From contig NZ_JAAOHY010000001.1 in NCBI RefSeq assembly GCF_011308835.1, positions 434,001-498,000 of the forward strand: a stretch of DNA of 64,000 bases, in the 5' to 3' direction. The translations under genes and the position numbers were made by a program. This document shows, piece after piece, positions 28,734 through 36,175 of this stretch; within the stretch, counting starts at the first letter, position 1; every line of letters starts with the position of its first letter. The stretch is from Paracoccus xiamenensis (GTDB taxonomy: Bacteria > Pseudomonadota > Alphaproteobacteria > Rhodobacterales > Rhodobacteraceae). Below the pieces are notes generated by a model. The model searched no databases, had not been told where the DNA came from, and saw only the letters and a list, made by a program, of their open reading frames with translations.

Positions 28734-30035
28734 ATGACAGCCAGCAAAACCTTGCTGCGCGGGCGGATCCTTGATTTCCGCGCAGAGCCGCAGGACGCGG
28801 ACGATACCGACGCCTATCGCTATGTCGAAGACGGCGCGATCCTGATCGCGAACGGCATGATCAAGGCGTCGGGCGATTTCGCGACTGTAGCGGCACAGGC
28901 CCCCGACGCGCAGGTGATCGACCACCGCCCGCATCTGCTGATGGCTGGCTTCATCGACACCCATATCCATTTCCCGCAGGTGCAGGTGATCGCCAGCTGG
29001 GGTTCGCAACTGCTGGACTGGCTGAACAATTACACCTTCCCCGAAGAAACCCGCTTTGCCGATCCGGGCCATTCTGCGGCAATGGCGGCGCGTTTCTATG
29101 ACCTGCTGCTGTCGCATGGCACGACCTCGGCCGTGGCCTTCTGTTCGGTCCATCCGACCTCTGCCGAGGCCTATTTCGGTGAGGCCGCGCGCCGCAACAT
29201 GCGCATGATCGGCGGAAAGGTGATGATGGACCGCAACGCGCCCGACGGGCTGCTGGACACGCCGCAGACGGGTTACGACGAAAGCAAGGCGCTGATCGAG
29301 AGATGGCACGGCAAGGGGCGCGGCCTTTATGCGATCACGCCGCGCTTCGCGATCACCTCGACCCCCGAACAGCTGGACATGGCGGGGGCGCTGGTGGCCG
29401 AGCATCCCGATTGCTTCGTCCAGACCCACCTGAGCGAGAACCACGACGAAATCGCCTTCACCCGCTCGCTTTATCCCGATGCGCCGGACTATCTGGGCAT
29501 CTATGAACGCTACGGCTTGCTGACGGCCAGGGCGCTGCTGGGGCATTCGATCCACCTGACGCCGCGCGAAATCGACGTGCTGGCGGAAACCGGCGCGAAG
29601 CCTGTCTTCTGCCCGACCTCGAACCTGTTCCTGGGCAGCGGGCTGTTCGACGATGCGGGTCTGCGCGGGCGCGGCATCACCAACGCGATTGCGACCGATG
29701 TCGGTGCCGGCACCAGCTATTCGATGCTGCCGACCCTGCGCGAGGGCTACAAGATCCTGCAATTGCAGAACCAGAAGCTGCACCCCCTGCGCGCCTTCCA
29801 CTGGATCACGCGCGGCAATGCCGTGGCGCTTGGCCTGCAGAATCAGATCGGCACGCTGGCCGAGGGGACCGAGGCGGACGTGGTCGTCCTGAACGCCAAC
29901 GCGACCCCGGCCATGGCCCTGCGGATGGAGCGGGCAGAGACGCTGTCAGAAGAATTGTTCATCCTGCAGACCCTTGGCGACGACCGCGCCATTGCGCAGA
30001 CCTATGTTGCCGGGCAGGCGATGAAGACGAGCTGA
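28734..30035 (+). CDS. guaD: Guanine deaminase
   Basis: Hydrolyses guanine to xanthine and ammonia, feeding xanthine dehydrogenase. The 433-aa amidohydrolase has the first metal motif DTHIHFPQVQVI, the characteristic GSQLLDWLNNYTFPEE segment, FVQTHLSENHDEI (second metal histidines), GHSIHL and ATDVGAGTSYSML with the metal aspartate. ATG 28734 has AGGA eight bases upstream; ATG 28728 is two codons earlier but too close to it. The stop is followed by a strong bidirectional terminator. Confidence 0.95.
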   Translation: MTASKTLLRGRILDFRAEPQDADDTDAYRYVEDGAILIANGMIKASGDFATVAAQAPDAQVIDHRPHLLMAGFIDTHIHFPQVQVIASWGSQLLDWLNNYTFPEETRFADPGHSAAMAARFYDLLLSHGTTSAVAFCSVHPTSAEAYFGEAARRNMRMIGGKVMMDRNAPDGLLDTPQTGYDESKALIERWHGKGRGLYAITPRFAITSTPEQLDMAGALVAEHPDCFVQTHLSENHDEIAFTRSLYPDAPDYLGIYERYGLLTARALLGHSIHLTPREIDVLAETGAKPVFCPTSNLFLGSGLFDDAGLRGRGITNAIATDVGAGTSYSMLPTLREGYKILQLQNQKLHPLRAFHWITRGNAVALGLQNQIGTLAEGTEADVVVLNANATPAMALRMERAETLSEELFILQTLGDDRAIAQTYVAGQAMKTS

Positions 30036-30054
30036 GCCGGCGTGGCTCCAATAC

Positions 30055-30090
30055 GAAAAAAGGCCGCCCGGTTTGGGCGGCCTTTGCTTT
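30055..30090 (+). terminator. Bidirectional terminator between guaD and bhcD
   Basis: An 11-bp stem, AAAGGCCGCCC (30059-30069) with GGGCGGCCTTT (30075-30085), has a GGTTT loop, an A-run on the left and TTTGCTTTT on the right. It can terminate both convergent operons. Confidence 0.92.
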
Positions 30091-30108
30091 TCAGGCATGC
30101 GGCTGGCG

Positions 30109-31074
30109 TCAGAAATCGACCTCGATGGCGACGCCTTTTTCGGCGGCCAGTTCGACCACCGAAGCCGCAACCGCAAGATCCTGCAACCCGACGCCAGTGC
30201 CGTCAAACAGCGTGATCTGATCGTCCGAGGCGCGGCCCGGATCGGTGCCGTTGATGACCGCGCCAAGCTGCGCGATATCCGCCTCTGCGATCAGCCCCGA
30301 TGCAATCGCGTGCTGCGCCTCGCCAATGGTGACGGATTGCGCGACCTCATCGGTGAAGACGCGGGCAGCGGCCAGAAGCTGGGCGTCGACTTCCTGCTTG
30401 CCCTTGGTGTCGGTGCCCATGCAGGCGATATGCGTGCCGGGGCTGACATGATCCTTCATCAGGATCGGCGCGAAGGACGAGGTGATGGTGACGATCACGT
30501 CGGCATCACGCATCCCGTCCAGTTCGACCGCCTCGAACGGCAGGCCGGCCTCGGCTGCGACCTCTTCCAGGTTTTTCAGCATCTCGGGATGCAGGTTCCA
30601 GCCGATCACCTTTTCGAAATCGCGCTGCTCCATTGCGGCGCGCAGCTGGAATTTCGCCTGATGCCCCGCGCCGACCATGCCGATCACCTTCGCATCCTTG
30701 CGCGCCAGATGCCGGATCGACACCGAGGATGCGGCGGCGGTCCGCAAAGCCGTCAACAGGTTGCCGCCGACCATGGCAATCGCCTTGCCGGTATCGGGAT
30801 CGAACAGGAAAACCGTCGACTGGTGGTTGATAAGGCCGCGCTTTTCCAGGTTGTTCGGCCAGTAGCCGCCCGCCTTCAGCCCCAGCGTCAGGCCGGCCCG
30901 GTCGAACCCGCCCTTGAAGCCGTAAAGCGCATCCTCATGCCCGATGGCCTCGCGCACGACGGGGAAGTTGTAGGCGTCGCCCGCAGCCATGGCGGCAAAC
31001 ACCTTCTCGACCGCGTCGAAAGCGGCCTCGCGCGTCATCAGATCTGCAATTTCGCGCTCTGGCACGATCAGCAT
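30109..31074 (-). CDS. bhcD: Iminosuccinate reductase of the beta-hydroxyaspartate cycle
   Basis: A 321-aa ornithine cyclodeaminase/mu-crystallin-fold reductase. In the beta-hydroxyaspartate cycle it reduces iminosuccinate to L-aspartate with a nicotinamide cofactor, regenerating the amino donor for BhcA. The Rossmann motif is VIGMVGAGHQAKFQL near residue 125, and GGNLLTALRTAAASSVS precedes it. The start at 31074 (MLIVPEREI) has AGGGAG seven bases upstream. By sequence alone it could be an ornithine cyclodeaminase-like protein; its place at the end of bhcABC decides the call. Confidence 0.92.
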   Translation of the reverse strand: MLIVPEREIADLMTREAAFDAVEKVFAAMAAGDAYNFPVVREAIGHEDALYGFKGGFDRAGLTLGLKAGGYWPNNLEKRGLINHQSTVFLFDPDTGKAIAMVGGNLLTALRTAAASSVSIRHLARKDAKVIGMVGAGHQAKFQLRAAMEQRDFEKVIGWNLHPEMLKNLEEVAAEAGLPFEAVELDGMRDADVIVTITSSFAPILMKDHVSPGTHIACMGTDTKGKQEVDAQLLAAARVFTDEVAQSVTIGEAQHAIASGLIAEADIAQLGAVINGTDPGRASDDQITLFDGTGVGLQDLAVAASVVELAAEKGVAIEVDF

Positions 31075-31099
31075 AGTGTCACTCCCTCTCAAAGAAATT

Positions 31100-31136
31100 G
31101 CCCGTGCGCCGGCTGCTGGAGGGCCGGCGCACGGGC
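31100..31136 (-). terminator. Large intercistronic hairpin between bhcC and bhcD
   Basis: A perfect 14-bp stem, GCCCGTGCGCCGGC (31100-31113) with GCCGGCGCACGGGC (31123-31136), has a 9-nt loop in the 104-bp gap between bhcC and bhcD. On the minus strand it is followed by AATTTCTTT, a weak T-run. It may attenuate bhcD transcription or stabilise the bhcABC mRNA end. Confidence 0.65.
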
Positions 31137-31178
31137 GTGTTTCGGGCCGGAGGACCCGGAACGCCTGTGATGATGGCC

Positions 31179-32342
31179 TTAATACGCCTTGCCGCGGGCC
31201 GAGACCGGCCAGACCACCTCGACCTTGTCGCCGCGCACGCCGACATACCAGTCATGGACATTGGCCGTCGGGTCGCAATGGCCGGGAACCAGCCGCAGCT
31301 TTTCGCCCACTTTCAGCACCCCTTGCGGGTCGGCGATGACGCCATGCTCGTCCGAGCATTTGACGTATTCGACATCATTGCGGCCATAGATGAAGGGCAG
31401 GCCGCTATCGACCGATTGCGCCTTCAGCCCGGCATCGCAGATCGCCTTGTCGGCTTTCGCGTGGCTCATCACCTGGGTCAGGATGAAGAAGGCGTTTTCC
31501 CATTCGCCCTGATCGATCCGGTTGCCGTCCTTGTCCAGAATGCGGCCATAATCCGCGTCCATGAAGGCGTAGGAACCGCATTGCAATTCGTTGAACACGC
31601 CCGAGTTGGATTCGAAGTAGTAAGACCCGGTGCCGCCACCGGAGACCAGTTCCGGCTTCAGCCCGACCGCTTCCAGACCGGCCACGGCGTCCTTGACCAT
31701 CGCAATCGCGATATCCAGCTTTTCCTTGCGGGCCTCATAGCTGTCCAGATGCTGCATCGCGCCCTGATAGGCCTGAATGCCGGTGAATTTCAGCCCCGGT
31801 GCCGCATCAATCGCCATCGCGATCTTCACCACCGCCTCGGTCGAGGTCACACCGCAGCGACCGGCGCCGCAGTCGATTTCGACGAAGCATTCGATCTCGG
31901 TCCCGTGCTTCTGCGCCGCGGCCGACAGATCGGCGACATTGGCGACATCATCGACGCAGACGATGATGCGTGCGCCCAGTTTCGGCAGACGGGCAAGACG
32001 GTCTATCTTCGCCAGATCGCGGACCTGGTTCGACACCAGCACGTCCTTGATGCCGCCACGGGCAAAGACCTCGGCTTCGGACACCTTCTGGCAGCAGACG
32101 CCGACAGCGCCGCCCAGACGTTCCTGCAGCTTGGCCACATCGACCGACTTGTGCATCTTGCCGTGGACGCGGTGGCGCATCCCGTGCGCCTTGGCGTAAT
32201 CGCCCATCTTCTTGATGTTGCGTTCCAGCGCGTCCAGATCAAGGATCAGGCAAGGCGTCTGGATATCCGCCGCATCCATGCCGGGCAGGGCGGGGACGTC
32301 GAAGCCGACATCCAGCGTTTCGAGGTTGACAGGTGCGTTCAT
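31179..32342 (-). CDS. bhcC: beta-Hydroxyaspartate aldolase
   Basis: A 387-aa PLP enzyme of the D-threonine aldolase/DSD1 (fold III, alanine-racemase-like) family. In the cycle it condenses glycine and glyoxylate to beta-hydroxyaspartate. The PLP lysine lies in RHRVHGKMHKSVDV near residue 60; ECFVEIDCGAGRCGV and the C-terminal VPGHCDPTANVHD (metal-type His/Cys) fit the family. The start at 32342 (MNAPVNLETL) has GAGGA upstream. The gene begins 10 nt after the bhcB stop. Confidence 0.93.
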   Translation of the reverse strand: MNAPVNLETLDVGFDVPALPGMDAADIQTPCLILDLDALERNIKKMGDYAKAHGMRHRVHGKMHKSVDVAKLQERLGGAVGVCCQKVSEAEVFARGGIKDVLVSNQVRDLAKIDRLARLPKLGARIIVCVDDVANVADLSAAAQKHGTEIECFVEIDCGAGRCGVTSTEAVVKIAMAIDAAPGLKFTGIQAYQGAMQHLDSYEARKEKLDIAIAMVKDAVAGLEAVGLKPELVSGGGTGSYYFESNSGVFNELQCGSYAFMDADYGRILDKDGNRIDQGEWENAFFILTQVMSHAKADKAICDAGLKAQSVDSGLPFIYGRNDVEYVKCSDEHGVIADPQGVLKVGEKLRLVPGHCDPTANVHDWYVGVRGDKVEVVWPVSARGKAY

Positions 32343-32352
32343 GGCTTTGTCC

Positions 32353-33303
32353 TCAGTTATTCCAGGGCAGGCGGTCCAGATCGACATTGCCGCCCGTGAT
32401 GATGATACCGACGCGCTTGCCCCTGAAGGCGTCGGGGTTCTTCAGGATCGTCGCCAGCGGGACCGAGCTTGACGGCTCTGCCACCACCCGCAGGTGCTTC
32501 CAGATCAGCTTCATCGCCTCGACGATCTCCTGTTCGGAGGCCGTATAGATCTGCGCGACATGGTTCGAAACGAAATGCCATGTCAGGTCCTTCAGCGGCA
32601 CCAGCAGCCCGTCGGCGACCGATTTCGGCGCGTCGTCAGCGATGATCCGGCCGGCCTTGAAGCTGCGATAGGCATCGTCGGCGGTTTCGGGTTCTGCCGC
32701 GATCACCTGCGTCTCGGGCGCCAGCGTCGACAGCGTCAGGCAGGTGCCCGAAATCATCCCGCCGCCGCCGATGGGCGCCACGACCATATCGAGCCCGCCC
32801 GTCTGCTCGATCAGTTCCTTGGAACATGTTCCCTGACCCGCGATCACGCGCGGATCGTTATAGGGATGGACGAAATCGCCCCCGGTTTCGGCCTGCACGC
32901 GCGCGAATGTCTCCTCACGCGACGAGGTCGACGGCTCGCATTCGGTGATCCTGCCGCCATAGCGGCGCACGGTGTCCTTCTTCGCCTGCGGTGCTGTGCG
33001 TGGCATCACGACATTGCAGGGAATGCCCCGCAGCATCGCGGCATAGGACAGGCAGGAGGCGTGGTTGCCCGACGAATGCGTGGCAACACCCAGCTTCGCC
33101 TGTTCCTCGCTCAGCCCGAAAACCGCGTTGCTGGCGCCGCGGACCTTGAAGGCCCCCGGTTCCTGAAAGTTTTCGCATTTGAAGAACAGCTGCGCGCCGG
33201 TCAACTCGTTCAGGTAGTCCGACACGCGAACCGGGGTCAGGCGGATATGCGGCCTGATCCGGTCATGCGCGTCCAGCATGTCCTGATAGCTGGGGATCTG
33301 CAT
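32353..33303 (-). CDS. bhcB: beta-Hydroxyaspartate dehydratase
   Basis: A 316-aa fold-II PLP enzyme resembling threonine/serine dehydratase. In the cycle it dehydrates beta-hydroxyaspartate to iminosuccinate. The PLP lysine is in FKVRGASNAVF near residue 55, the SSGNHA motif binds substrate and the glycine loop is PIGGGGMISG. The start at 33303 (MQIPSYQDML) has AAGGA seven bases upstream, located within codons of a longer frame; ATG 33318, overlapping the bhcA stop, is an alternative. Sequence alone would give a threonine dehydratase. Confidence 0.92.
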   Translation of the reverse strand: MQIPSYQDMLDAHDRIRPHIRLTPVRVSDYLNELTGAQLFFKCENFQEPGAFKVRGASNAVFGLSEEQAKLGVATHSSGNHASCLSYAAMLRGIPCNVVMPRTAPQAKKDTVRRYGGRITECEPSTSSREETFARVQAETGGDFVHPYNDPRVIAGQGTCSKELIEQTGGLDMVVAPIGGGGMISGTCLTLSTLAPETQVIAAEPETADDAYRSFKAGRIIADDAPKSVADGLLVPLKDLTWHFVSNHVAQIYTASEQEIVEAMKLIWKHLRVVAEPSSSVPLATILKNPDAFRGKRVGIIITGGNVDLDRLPWNN

Positions 33304-33317
33304 CGCCGCGTCCTTCA

Positions 33318-34508
33318 TCACGCGGCGGCCTTGTGGGCCGTCGCCGGATTTGCGCGGTAATATTCCTGCGCTGCCGCAACCCCCGAACCCAGCCGGATCT
33401 CAAGCCCCAGATCGGCCATGCACATTTCCGCCGTGGCCAGACCCGACAGCATCATGACGTCGGTCAGGCTGCCCAGATGGCCGATGCGGAAGACCTTGCC
33501 CGCGACTTCACCCAAGCCCACCCCGAAGGCGACGCCGTAGGTCTTGGCGGCATGGGTGACGATATCGGTCGCGTTGAAGCCTTCCGGCGTGCGGACCGCG
33601 CTGACCGTGTCGGAATAGACCGACGGATTGGCGGCACACAGCTTCAGCCCCCAGGCTTCGGTCGCGGCACGAACGCCCTCGGCGATGCGGTGGTGACGGG
33701 CAAAGACGTTCTCCAGCCCTTCGTTCAGCAGCATCCCGCAGGCGGTGTTCAGCCCGTTCAGCAGGCCAACCGCCGGGGTGTAGGGATAGGCGTTGTTGGC
33801 ATAGCTTTTTTCCATGTCGCGGACATCGAAGAAGGTCCGGGGCAGGGTGGCCGATTTCGTGGCCTCCATCGCCTTCTGGCTGAAGCCAAGGATGGCAAGG
33901 CCGGGCGGCAGCATGAAGCCCTTCTGCGAACCGGCGACGGCGATATCGACGCCCCAGTCGTCAAAACGGAAATCCATCGACGCGATCGAGCTGACGCCAT
34001 CGACAAACAGCAGCGCCGGGTGGCCTGCCGCATCCAGTGCGCGGCGGACGGCGGCAATGTCCGACTTCACGCCGGTTGCGGTTTCGTTATGCGTGGCCAG
34101 AACGACCTTGATCTCATGGTTCTTGTCGGCGGTCAGGATGTCTTCATAGCGATCCGCCGGCAGACCTTCGCCCCAGGGCGTTTCGACGACCTGAACCTCC
34201 AGCCCGTGGCGCTGGCACATGTCGATCCAGCGATGGCTGAACATGCCGTTGCGCGCCGCCAGAACCTTGTCACCTGCCGACAGCGTGTTGCTGAGCGCGG
34301 TTTCCCAACCGCCGGTCCCGGTCGACGGGAAGATGAAGATCTCGGCCTTGTCGCTTTTCAGCACCTTCTTCACGCCCTCGCGGGCGGGGTGCAGGATCTG
34401 GCCGAACAGCGGCGAACGATGGTCGATCGTCGGCATGTCGCAGGCCTTGCGCAGGTTTTCCGGGATATTCGTCGGGCCCGGAATGAAGACTGGGTTCTGA
34501 AAGCTCAT
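33318..34508 (-). CDS. bhcA: L-aspartate:glyoxylate aminotransferase
   Basis: A 396-aa fold-I PLP aminotransferase of the serine-glyoxylate/alanine-glyoxylate group. In the cycle it transfers the amino group of aspartate to glyoxylate, giving glycine and oxaloacetate. Motifs: FIPGPTNIPENLRKA, FPSTGTGGWETAL, FVDGVSSIASMDFRFDDWGVD and the PLP lysine in AGSQKGFMLPPG (about residue 195). AAGGA precedes ATG 34508. First gene of bhcABCD and divergent from bhcR. Confidence 0.94.
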   Translation of the reverse strand: MSFQNPVFIPGPTNIPENLRKACDMPTIDHRSPLFGQILHPAREGVKKVLKSDKAEIFIFPSTGTGGWETALSNTLSAGDKVLAARNGMFSHRWIDMCQRHGLEVQVVETPWGEGLPADRYEDILTADKNHEIKVVLATHNETATGVKSDIAAVRRALDAAGHPALLFVDGVSSIASMDFRFDDWGVDIAVAGSQKGFMLPPGLAILGFSQKAMEATKSATLPRTFFDVRDMEKSYANNAYPYTPAVGLLNGLNTACGMLLNEGLENVFARHHRIAEGVRAATEAWGLKLCAANPSVYSDTVSAVRTPEGFNATDIVTHAAKTYGVAFGVGLGEVAGKVFRIGHLGSLTDVMMLSGLATAEMCMADLGLEIRLGSGVAAAQEYYRANPATAHKAAA

Positions 34509-34566
34509 GGCGGTTTCCTTCCTCGTTTCCCAGCAGGTTAGGACCAGTGCCCGGATCAGCCAATTT

Positions 34567-34656
34567 TTTTGAGCCGCGTCGCGGAAAGACGCTGGTCTCA
34601 AAATTATTTAGAGTTGTCAGATGGTTGTATTTTTCATATCTTGAAATGCAATTTCA
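34567..34656 (+). promoter_or_regulatory. bhcR-bhcA operator region
   Basis: The 168-bp divergent region holds several dyads. TGAAAT-GCA-ATTTCA (34642-34656) is a perfect 15-bp palindrome. TTTCA (34632-34636) also pairs with TGAAA (34642-34646), giving three alternating half sites. CTCAAAAT-T-ATTTAGAG (34597-34613) is a 17-bp near-palindrome, and TTTTGAG (34567-34573) matches CTCAAAA (34597-34603) in inverted order. These are candidate BhcR binding sites and the area is strongly AT-rich. Confidence 0.55.
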
Positions 34657-34676
34657 TTGATGACGGAAAGGTTCTC

Positions 34677-35513
34677 ATGGAATCCCAAGATAATGACCCC
34701 GCCGAGGTCAGAAAGGCCCGCGGACGGCCGCGCGGCTGGGACGACAAGAGCGATCAGAACACCATCAAATCGCTAGACCGGGCGATGCAGGTCTTCGAAT
34801 ATCTCAGCGAGACGCAGGGCAAGACCCTGACCGCGATCTCGCAGGAAATGGGGCAGTCGCCGGCGACGGTCTACCGGGTGCTGACGACGCTTGCCCTGCG
34901 CGAGCTGGTGGAGTTCGATCCGGCCGAACAGCTTTGGCATATCGGCCCGCGCGCCTTCGTCATCGGATCGCGCTTCCTGCGCCGAACCAGCCTTGTCGAC
35001 CGTGCGCGCCCCTTCCTGCGCAAGCTGATGGAGGAGACGGGCGAGACCGCGAACCTCGGCATAGAACGCGACGCCTCGGTCCTGTTCGTCAGCCAGGTCG
35101 AGACCCATGCCAGCATCCGCGCTTTCTTTCCGCCGGGGACGCTGTCGCCGATGCATTGTTCGGGCATCGGCAAGGCGCTTCTGGCCTTCATGGACGGGGC
35201 GCGGCTGGACCGGGTTATGCGCTCGGGCATGCAGTCCTTCACCCCGAAGACGATCACCGATCCCCAGCGGCTCAGATCCGCGCTTGGCGAGATCCGCGCG
35301 CGGGGATATTCGGTCGATGACGAGGAAAAGAATGTCGGCATGCGCTGCATCGCGGCGCCGGTCTTCGACATGAACGGCGAGGCGGTGGCCGGCATATCCG
35401 TTTCGGGCCCCACCAACCGCATCACCGAGGCAAGCACCGAATGGCTGAGCCGCCCCGTGATCGAGGCGGCCCGGCATTTGACACAGGCAGTCGGCGGACC
35501 GGCCGGGGGCTGA
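34677..35513 (+). CDS. bhcR: IclR-family regulator of the beta-hydroxyaspartate cycle
   Basis: A 278-aa IclR-family protein with an N-terminal winged helix (LTAISQEMGQSPATVYRVLTTL region) after a basic start (RKARGRPRGW), and a C-terminal effector domain (FFPPGTLSPMHCSGIGKALLAF; GYSVDDEEKNVGMRCIAAPVF). In P. denitrificans the homologue controls bhcABCD in response to glyoxylate. ATG 34677 has AAAGG six bases upstream; the in-frame extension to 34569 crosses operator-like DNA and is rejected. Four bases separate its stop from the convergent allA. Confidence 0.93.
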   Translation: MESQDNDPAEVRKARGRPRGWDDKSDQNTIKSLDRAMQVFEYLSETQGKTLTAISQEMGQSPATVYRVLTTLALRELVEFDPAEQLWHIGPRAFVIGSRFLRRTSLVDRARPFLRKLMEETGETANLGIERDASVLFVSQVETHASIRAFFPPGTLSPMHCSGIGKALLAFMDGARLDRVMRSGMQSFTPKTITDPQRLRSALGEIRARGYSVDDEEKNVGMRCIAAPVFDMNGEAVAGISVSGPTNRITEASTEWLSRPVIEAARHLTQAVGGPAGG

Positions 35514-35517
35514 CCGG

Positions 35518-36006
35518 TCAGCCTTCGACGATGACGATTTCGCGGTCGAACCAATGTTCCTCAAGGTTCGGGCCGGTGCCGATGCGGTCGACGACCATGA
35601 ACAGGCCGGGCGCGCTAAGCGGTGCCAGCGCCCCATGCCAGACCCCGCGGTGATAGTTTACGGCCTGCCCCGGCTGGGTCAGGAATGCCAGCGGCTGTCC
35701 GGGCTTGCCGCCCTCATCCGGGGCGACGACGACCAGAAAGGGTTCCTGGCTCATCGGGACAAAAGCCTGACTGCCCTCGGGGTGGCGTTCGACCATGTCC
35801 AGCTTCAGCGGCAGGCTGCGGGGTGCGGCGTTGAACAGGCTCATCCCCGCGTGACCATCCACGAAATCAAGGCTGGCGCGATTGTGGTAACGCCCGCACA
35901 TACCCTGATTCAGCATGCGATCCGGTTCACCGCTGGTTTCCAATACGTCGCCAAAGGCGGAAAAGGCTTCCGCGGTCAGCGGTTGAATGCTGATTGTCTG
36001 GGTCAT
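35518..36006 (-). CDS. allA: Ureidoglycolate lyase
   Basis: A 162-aa cupin-like enzyme that splits ureidoglycolate to glyoxylate and urea at the end of allantoin breakdown. Family signatures: ISIQPLTAEAFSAFGDVLE, MSLFNAAPRSLPLKLDMVERHPEGSQAF (positions about 55-82), VNYHRGVWHGALAPL and VVDRIG. Its glyoxylate product is the substrate of BhcA and BhcC next door. The start at 36006 lies in an ATGA overlap with a 26-codon ORF upstream. Confidence 0.93.
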   Translation of the reverse strand: MTQTISIQPLTAEAFSAFGDVLETSGEPDRMLNQGMCGRYHNRASLDFVDGHAGMSLFNAAPRSLPLKLDMVERHPEGSQAFVPMSQEPFLVVVAPDEGGKPGQPLAFLTQPGQAVNYHRGVWHGALAPLSAPGLFMVVDRIGTGPNLEEHWFDREIVIVEG

Positions 36007-36083
36007 GCTTGCTGCCCTTCGTTCCGGCCGGCCGTCCGCAGCCCGCTGTCGCAAAGGGTGATGTGGCAGGGATGGTTATTCAT
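36003..36083 (-). CDS. Possible 26-aa ORF coupled to allA
   Basis: ATG 36083 is preceded by AGGAGGAG at ideal spacing, the best ribosome site in this operon, and opens a 26-codon frame (starting MNNHPCHITLCDSG) whose TGA overlaps the allA ATG as ATGA. It may be a leader that loads ribosomes onto allA. No family is recognised, and the two His and two Cys residues in the first 11 are only suggestive. Confidence 0.45.
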   Translation of the reverse strand: MNNHPCHITLCDSGLRTAGRNEGQQA

Positions 36084-36127
36084 GTTGCGCTCCTCCTGAT
36101 CTGTCTGTCTGATAAATCGGAAGAACG

Positions 36128-36148
36128 GGATATATTATCAAAATATCC
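36128..36148 (-). promoter_or_regulatory. Inverted repeat upstream of allA
   Basis: GGATAT (36128-36133) and ATATCC (36143-36148) flank a 9-nt AT-rich spacer, 45 bp upstream of the 26-codon ORF. On the minus strand, TTGGAT and TTGATA in this tract are possible promoter elements. The AT-rich island stands out from its surroundings. Confidence 0.4.
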
Positions 36149-36175
36149 AAGAAACTGCTTCGACAGGCCTTCGGC

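Noticed and set aside
30109-33303. Ornithine cyclodeaminase, D-threonine aldolase and threonine dehydratase as separate amino acid genes
   Set aside because: Family resemblance alone allows these names, but the exact bhcABCD order with the divergent IclR gene fits the beta-hydroxyaspartate cycle much better.
33333-34541. 402-aa open frame on the plus strand opposite bhcA
   Set aside because: Antisense shadow of a well-supported aminotransferase gene.
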